The notes beneath the pieces were generated by a model. That model was not told the origin of the DNA and did no database searches. It was given only the letters and a program-made list of their open reading frames with translations. A stretch of 64,000 nt of DNA from Acanthococcus lagerstroemiae (taxonomy: Eukaryota > Arthropoda > Insecta > Hemiptera > Eriococcidae): the NCBI GenBank assembly GCA_031841125.1, contig CM063107.1:62569814-62633813 (forward strand). Direction: 5' to 3'. Each line of letters starts with the position of its first letter. The stretch's first letter is position 1. Below are positions 58,247-64,000 of this stretch, piece by piece. Position numbers and translations under genes: made by a program.

Positions 58247-59462
58247 AGGTAAAATGCCAGTTATTGGTCAAAATTTCAAAGCTTAATAGCTCGGCCACCA
58301 GAGCACATGAGAGTCCCACGTTTGTGGCAGCGTGAAGCTGACATACCATTCTAGCATAATATTTGTGTGTCGAAGTGTTTTCGATGATTCCCGTTGAAGT
58401 TATGAGCTGTGGAAGAAATCGCGGGTTCCTCGTCTGGATAATGCTTATCAATTTTGACGTGCGCCGGCAATTTGAAAAAAGTAAGTACTTATAGCTATTA
58501 TTTCCAAAAAAATTTAATCTTGTGTTAAGAAGGGGTATCAAGGAACACATTTCAAGTATTTTTGTGACAATTGAGTTTCTCTCTTTCGAATGCGTGTCTG
58601 GGGGAATGAAAACGAAATCCAGTTTTTGAAATGCTTTTGTGCCTCGGCACCATTGTTTTGTTTCTTGATTTTGACGATGTGGGTAGCTTATTTTAGAGTT
58701 GCAGAATACATTGCAATGATGAAATTCAACATACGATGGAAAAAAAATGACCAATGATTGGCCTGAGCAACTACTTACCAATATTTCTGTTTGAATTTCT
58801 TGTCAGTTCAACACGGCTGTGAGCCAACTTACTTTCCTTTTTTGTTAATTATTACCTACTTTCTCATTTTTTGCAATTTCAGAGAAGGAACTGAAATAAG
58901 CATTTCGAAGTTTTTTGTTCAATACTTAAGTAAGTCGTTTTTCTTAATTTTGTAAGTCAAACCTAGTCCTGTATTTTGGAATTACGGAGTGTTACTTTTT
59001 TTTTCTTCTGTACTCAAGTTTTTGTGTTCAATGAAGCCTGTCATTACTCAAGTAAATCAAATTTTCATTTTTACCCCTTTTCATCCTTTCTATTTCAGAT
59101 TTTTTTTTGGCGTGCCAATTATTGGTCGACCAACAACTGACAATTTTGAACACATTTTCAAAAGTGCATAAAAAGTTGAAATTTCAATTGTCGATGATGC
59201 GGACGCGTGGAACAGGCTTCTAATGGGGAGTACTATCGTATGCTATGATCAGAATCCTTGGCACCTATTGCCAGTTGTTGGTTTTCGGACCCCTCGTAGA
59301 ATGTCTTTGGATCACTTCCCGGGGCTGACCATAATTTCATCATGCTGTATGTTGTAGAGGAAAGATCAAAGTATTCATTAAGCCAAAATCGAATCTCCCA
59401 TGTTAATTTGCGGTCGAGCTATGCCCCTCCAAAAAACCTGACCAATAACTGGCATTTTACCT
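58247..59462. mobile_element. 1.2-kb non-autonomous DNA transposon, perfect TIRs, TA duplication
   Basis: AGGTAAAATGCCAGTTATTG at the left is exactly inverted at the right; with flanking TA the match is 26 bp (58245-58270 and 59439-59464). TA on both sides fits a Tc1/mariner-like insertion. A 195-aa minus-strand ORF (58781-58194) runs over the left boundary and has no transposase motif, so it is probably chance. Confidence 0.8.
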
Positions 59463-60734
59463 TATTCATTATCTGCAGGGTAATGGAATTTTAGTATTCC
59501 CCAAAAAAATCGAGTTAACCTCGTAATCCTGATTAATTTTGGACGCTGGGTTCCAACCCGTTGTCGAAATTCGATTGCGACACCTCGTTGCCGAGATACG
59601 CTGTTAAAGTTGGTTTTAAAAATAGCTCTACCTCAATTTTAAATTCGAATTCGAATTTGTGTCGGAAAACTGAGTAATTTGCAAACCTGATGTGTGAAGC
59701 AATTATCAAAATATTGATAGCCAAAAATTTGAGTTAACATCGTGTTCCTACTTGGATTTGACCGCTGGATTCAAATTCATCGTCTGATTTCAACGGCGAT
59801 ATTCCACTGCTCAGATATGCTGGGAAAATGACTAGCTCAAATTCAAAACAGGTTTTAAATTTGTCTCGAAAATTGAGTATTCTGCACCTGATTCCGCTTC
59901 GAAAACTTCCCGAAAAATTTTCGGGGAGCTTTGTTGCCGGGACCTGGTGAAAATGACTCATCTTTTCAAGACAAACTCAAATCCGCTACCCAAATTTAAC
60001 TGGAGTCGTGTTTCGACCAATTTTACCGCTTTTTATTATACAAATTTTTTATTAAATTTTTATAAGGAATTAAAATTTAAAAAAATTAATAAAATTGTAA
60101 ATAAAATTAATAATAAATTAGATTTAATTAAGTTAGACCCAATATTATTATTAAAAGACTTTTATTTTTTTATTATTATTTTAATAATTTCAATTAATTT
60201 AATTTTAATACCGCATTTTCTGCAATTTTTGAGCGTGTTCGGCAACGAAGCGTCGTCGCTTAATTTGTACGAAGAATTTAAACTCGGAAGAATCCAAGTT
60301 TTGAAAAATTGGGTGTCGGGGGGGGCAGAATTTTGTGGCCTCCCTCCTAATCAGGGTACTGAAATTTTTTAGAGCCTAAAACCTATTCTGGGTTCATACA
60401 AACACATCTAGAAAGTACGACCCCCCCCCCTCCAACTCTTGTAGTTCACCAGCCAACCTCGAATACACACAAACAAACAGACAAACGAACGTTCTTATAT
60501 ATATTTTCAATAATACAAAATTTAAAATCAATAAGTTTTCTAACTGATTATTATACAATAATTTATTATTGATTTATAGTCGTTATTATTCTTTCGGCGC
60601 TAAACAAAAAGACATAATAGTACATAACTATAGTACAGATACTGCTTATTAACCCACTGGAGGGTATATAACATCAGACATAATTTATTTTCGATTCTAT
60701 TCTAATTAGTACAAGGAGTATGGTCATTTGTATC
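59463..60734. other. Spacer with a tandem pair and an AT-rich island
   Basis: A diverged head-to-tail pair of about 219 bp (59512-59730 and 59731-59950, both starting GAGTTAAC). Bases 60030-60210 are almost pure A/T with simple TTAATAAA-like words; the open frame across it is compositional. Nothing recognised at 60380-60734. Confidence 0.5.
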
Positions 60735-61039
60735 TTTTTGATTCACTAGAATCCCTGGACATTCAGTAGTTGGTTAATTATTTTCACCTTTTTGCAACCA
60801 TTTCCTGATGCCACATGAAGAGGAGTACCTATAACCACGAGCATCTTTTTCATTAACTAAAATTCCTGGAACTTTGAATAGCTCATTGACTACCTTCCTA
60901 TGACCATTTTCTGATGCCACAAAAAGAGGGGTGCGACCATCAGCTTTTTTTTCATCAACTAAAATTCTTGGAGCTTTGAGTAGCTCATTGACTACCTTGA
61001 CACGACCATTTTTTGATGTCAGAAAAAGAGGAGTACAAC

Positions 61040-63018
61040 CAGGGCTGGAAACACGTTATTGGTAACAGTTACGGTAACGGTTACATAACGGAACAAAACG
61101 TTTAAGCGTTAAGTTACGTTACGTTACGGTAATTTGATCACGTTTAACAATTCGTTACGATTACGATATCGTAACAATGCAATTTTTCTCGTTATTTTAC
61201 TACATTAAAAAAAAATATTGAAAATTGAAAAATCTGGAAATTGCCAACCGTCCATCCTTTGAATGAGTTGATAAGATGATAAGAATAATAAGTTGATATT
61301 GTTTGATTAATAATGATCATTTTGCATCTTCACTTCTTCAGTGCCCAAGTGCAGTTGCAGTTTGAAAATTGAGATTGAAGTCGCCAAGGTTTGTACTTTG
61401 TAGCTATTTTCAATTCTAACTTTATTAATTTTTTCTTGTTGATCAAACATAGTAGTAGACTACAGATTTCTCATGATTTTCCAGTTGTACAGACATCAGA
61501 ATCTGATGTGATTGGCAGTGTTGTTAGACATAACAAAACAAAATGACAGTTGAATTTTAGGAATTTTGTCATAATGACAAAACCATTTCTCAGTTTTGTC
61601 ATATGACAAAATGGAAATGACATAACAAAAAAATGAATCAATGACAAAACAATTATCAGCTATTAGCCATCAGTCAAAACTTAAGAAGTCAACCCAAGCC
61701 AGAGGAGTGATCACGTATGATTTACTGGAAGCGTGTAGCAAACTTCAACTATCATTAAGTCGATTCGAAATTCACTTTCAAAGAAAATTTGTCCTAAATT
61801 TGACTGCATCATCACCAAAAAATTAAATTATAATCAGTTCTACTGGTGTACTGGCAGAATAATTTTTACTCGTTTTTTTTTACCCTACTAAAGATAGCAG
61901 TGTTTCTATTTGAAAGTACACAACATGGTCACTCGCTCATTTTCACCCGCTAACAACCGCGCACCGCGCAGACAATTTTGCAGCGCACTCTAGTGCAGGT
62001 TTAAATCCCAATTTCTTTTTAGCCTCCAAGTATGCAACCTTTGTTAAAATATCATTGGTGATTGGTAGGATTGGATTGTATGTAAAAATAGTAAAATACC
62101 TGAAAATTTGTGGATATGACAAAATGACAAAATAATTTTGTCATGACATAACAAAATTATGAAAAAACAAAATGACAAAACTCATGACATAACAAAAAAA
62201 AGTGAAATGCTTGTCCAACAAAATGACAAAAAATCGTTTTGTCTAACAACACTGGTGATTGGGTGATTAAGTCCATATACTTGTTATGATTCTTAAGTTA
62301 AAATTAATTACAATGTCTAGTTTCATAGTCATGCAGATTGATGACTTTTTTTTTTTTTTTTTAGTGGGTACCTATCTATTAAATAACCCCTTTGTGTTCT
62401 TTTTGTTTCTTACTTTTTTTATATAATAAAAATAAACTTGCCGTTTGGTTTTTGCTAAAATCAGTATTTTGTTTAAAAAAAAAAATCCGTACAAATCCGG
62501 ACGCGCTCAAAAGCCAAAAAATCCGTACAAAATCTGTACGCGCCACTTCAGCATTTTCAAATGTCTGATACTTCAATCGCCTGCCTGACTGCCAAATGAG
62601 AAATGATACCATCACACGGAGAGACTGAGAATTTCATATTAGGTGGTAATTATTCAATTTACGCGCTTTGGCTGTAGCATGACAGGGTCTTGTGTCTACA
62701 GAGAACAGTTTCTATTCAATTTACTTATCACTTCAACACGATACATGATGTCGATGGAGCCAAAGAAGCCCAATTCGGGGAGCTATTGAGGATTGAGACA
62801 GTGACGTGAACGGCGAACTTCTATTACTTTTTTTTTTTTTTTTGTCGAAGTTCTCTTCAGCCGCGTCTAGGGCTAAAATTGTAAAAAATCCGTACAAAAT
62901 TGTGAAAAATCCGTTTTTTAAACGAAAATCCGTACAATGTACGGATAAAAGTTCAAAATCTGAGCCAATACTCAGTTCTTCGTAAAAACGGCAACACTCT
63001 TCTGTTATTCCAGCCCTG
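61040..63018. mobile_element. hAT-like insertion(s) with CAGGGCTGGAA ends inside the ankyrin gene
   Basis: CAGGGCTGGAA at 61040-61050 is inverted at 63008-63018. The left end continues with GTTACGGTAACGGTTAC words. The right part has repeated AATCCGTACAAAA words. No transposase. Flanks AGTACAAC and ATGAGTAT are not a duplication, so the two ends may come from different elements or a rearrangement. Confidence 0.6.
61516..62254. mobile_element. Nested hAT-like MITE with perfect 8-bp target duplication
   Basis: 739 bp, ends CAGTGTTGTTAGACA and TGTCTAACAACACTG-like (GTCTAACAACACTG). GTGATTGG occurs on both sides (61508-61515 and 62255-62262). Inside are many ATGACAAAA / TTTTGTCAT words. No transposase. 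Confidence 0.85.
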
Positions 63019-63441
63019 ATGAGTATCTGTTTTATTAACTAAAATTCCTGGATCTTTGAGTAGCTCTTCAACTACTTCTCTATGACCATTTTCTGCTGCT
63101 AAATGAAGAGGAGTTTTCCCGAATTTTTCTTTAATATTCACATTAATCCTATTTCGAAGGGAAGGCAATAAAATTTTAACCATTGAAGCAGCATTCTTCA
63201 ACGCGGCCGAATGAAGCGCACTATGTCCCTCATAATTGAGCGCATTTACTGGAGCGTCATACATACTCAGTAACATACGCTCCATGTATGCTTGACTACA
63301 TTTAATACAGGAATGACCACGATCAGAATGATCCAGAATAAACTGATGAAGTACATTATCTTCAGTACGTCCAGCTAAGAAACACAAAGTTTGTAGTGAT
63401 TTAGGACTAGCATTAGGGGATGTATCATTGGAATGGGACAT

Positions 63442-64000
63442 AGTGTACAAAGTGTATGTTTATTACAAGATATAAGAAATAGTAAAAGAAATATTATTTT
63501 ATGTTCCTAATAATGAATTACTATAACTAAGCCTCATATGGACAATAACCTTCAAATAGAATACAGTTGTATTTATTGAGGGTTCCTGGCGTTGTGATTT
63601 ATTGTTTCCAGCTGGGAACATCTACTGTGTTGTGATGATCTATGGAAACCAGCAGCAACCCAAGAATTCGGAATGTACTACTGCTACAGAAAGCAAAATC
63701 AGTTTGAAAGTTTGAGGAGCCCTTACTTGTTGAATGCGATCACAAGGAACAATTGATTGGAGATTGAATGGGCAATTAGTCCAGTTGTGACAATGCCCGC
63801 GAATTTGTAACGTTTGTAATTTCACGCTACAAGCTATGTTTTACCACCATGCTTTCAAAATAGCACTTTAATCATCGCGAACACCAATTACACTACCCAA
63901 CAGCAAAAAAACCGCAAGAACGAGAGTAGCCGATTCTAGAAGTATTTTTCATGCTGAATTCAATGCCGCTTTTTGTTTTTCTTAATTAGCTCTCCTTTTC
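63442..64000. other. 5' flank of the ankyrin pseudogene
   Basis: AT-rich, no ORF with recognisable similarity on either strand. Confidence 0.4.

Larger units (their letters stand above)
60735..63441 (-). pseudogene. Ankyrin-repeat protein gene, intron-less, interrupted
   Basis: The 5' part (63441-63019) encodes MSHSNDTSPNASPKSLQTLC..., one degenerate and two clear ankyrin repeats (GHSALHSAALKNAASMVKIL, FGKTPLHLAAENGHREVVEEL), up to NKTDTH. After the insertion (61040-63018), the frame resumes as CTPLFLTSKNGRVKVVNEL and further repeats (RTPLFVASENGHRKVVNELF) down to about 60770, where a frameshift breaks the last repeat. Ankyrin repeats mediate protein binding; the cellular role is unknown. 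The ATG at 63439-63441 is the natural start. Confidence 0.75.

Noticed and set aside
58194..58781. 195-aa minus-strand ORF
   Set aside because: It crosses the boundary of the TA-flanked transposon, shows no domain and lacks any neighbouring exon; treated as chance.
59947..60372. 141-aa ORF with an AT-rich, Ile/Asn/Lys-rich centre (possible mitochondrial or symbiont insert)
   Set aside because: The centre is simple TTAATAAA-type sequence and no mitochondrial protein motif is seen.

Overview
This is nuclear DNA of a metazoan, most likely an insect. The genes are split by GT-AG introns, introns and spacers are AT-rich, and the protein types and transposon fossils (RTE and other LINEs, a Penelope-like element, hAT-like MITEs) fit an arthropod. 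I cannot name the species from the sequence.

Three protein genes read left to right. (1) Bases 25-760 are the last exon of a STRAD/Stlk pseudokinase, the allosteric activator of LKB1; the rest lies upstream of the window. (2) Bases 1481-4863 hold a complete five-exon RidA/UK114 imine deaminase of 135 aa. (3) Bases 7366-53481 hold one very large gene, a KAT6 (MOZ/MORF, fly enok) MYST histone acetyltransferase. I rebuilt it as 18 coding exons with matching splice phases throughout. The predicted protein is 2858 aa: N-terminal NEMM/H15-like region, tandem PHD fingers, a disordered serine-rich linker, the complete MYST catalytic domain, a Lys/Glu/Pro-rich repetitive region, and a 940-aa GC-rich, Ser/Met/Pro/His-rich C-terminus in a single exon. 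(4) At the right end an intron-less ankyrin-repeat gene on the minus strand (63441 to about 60735) is broken by a nested transposon insertion and by frameshifts.

Most of the window is KAT6 intron. Intron 3 carries a dead RTE retrotransposon between two copies of a roughly 375-bp direct repeat. Intron 4 carries a tandem segmental duplication in which each copy has gained its own insertion, so each gives the other's empty site. Intron 7 has several fold-back MITEs. Intron 15 has a Penelope-like fragment (reverse-transcriptase tail plus GIY-YIG) against a LINE RNase H fragment. Intron 17 (11.5 kb) is filled by a degenerate AGACT-type short-period satellite, pieces of two LINEs and several MITEs. 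The 3' flank holds a degenerate minisatellite of about 85-100 bp units and two clear DNA transposons with target duplications.

The strongest novel-looking signals are the intron-filling AGACT satellite on both strands, a roughly 100-bp SINE-like family with long target duplications (one copy inside a 206-bp KAT6 intron), and the large set of short fold-back elements. I found no CRISPR array, operon, prokaryotic gene cluster or confident functional tRNA/rRNA gene.
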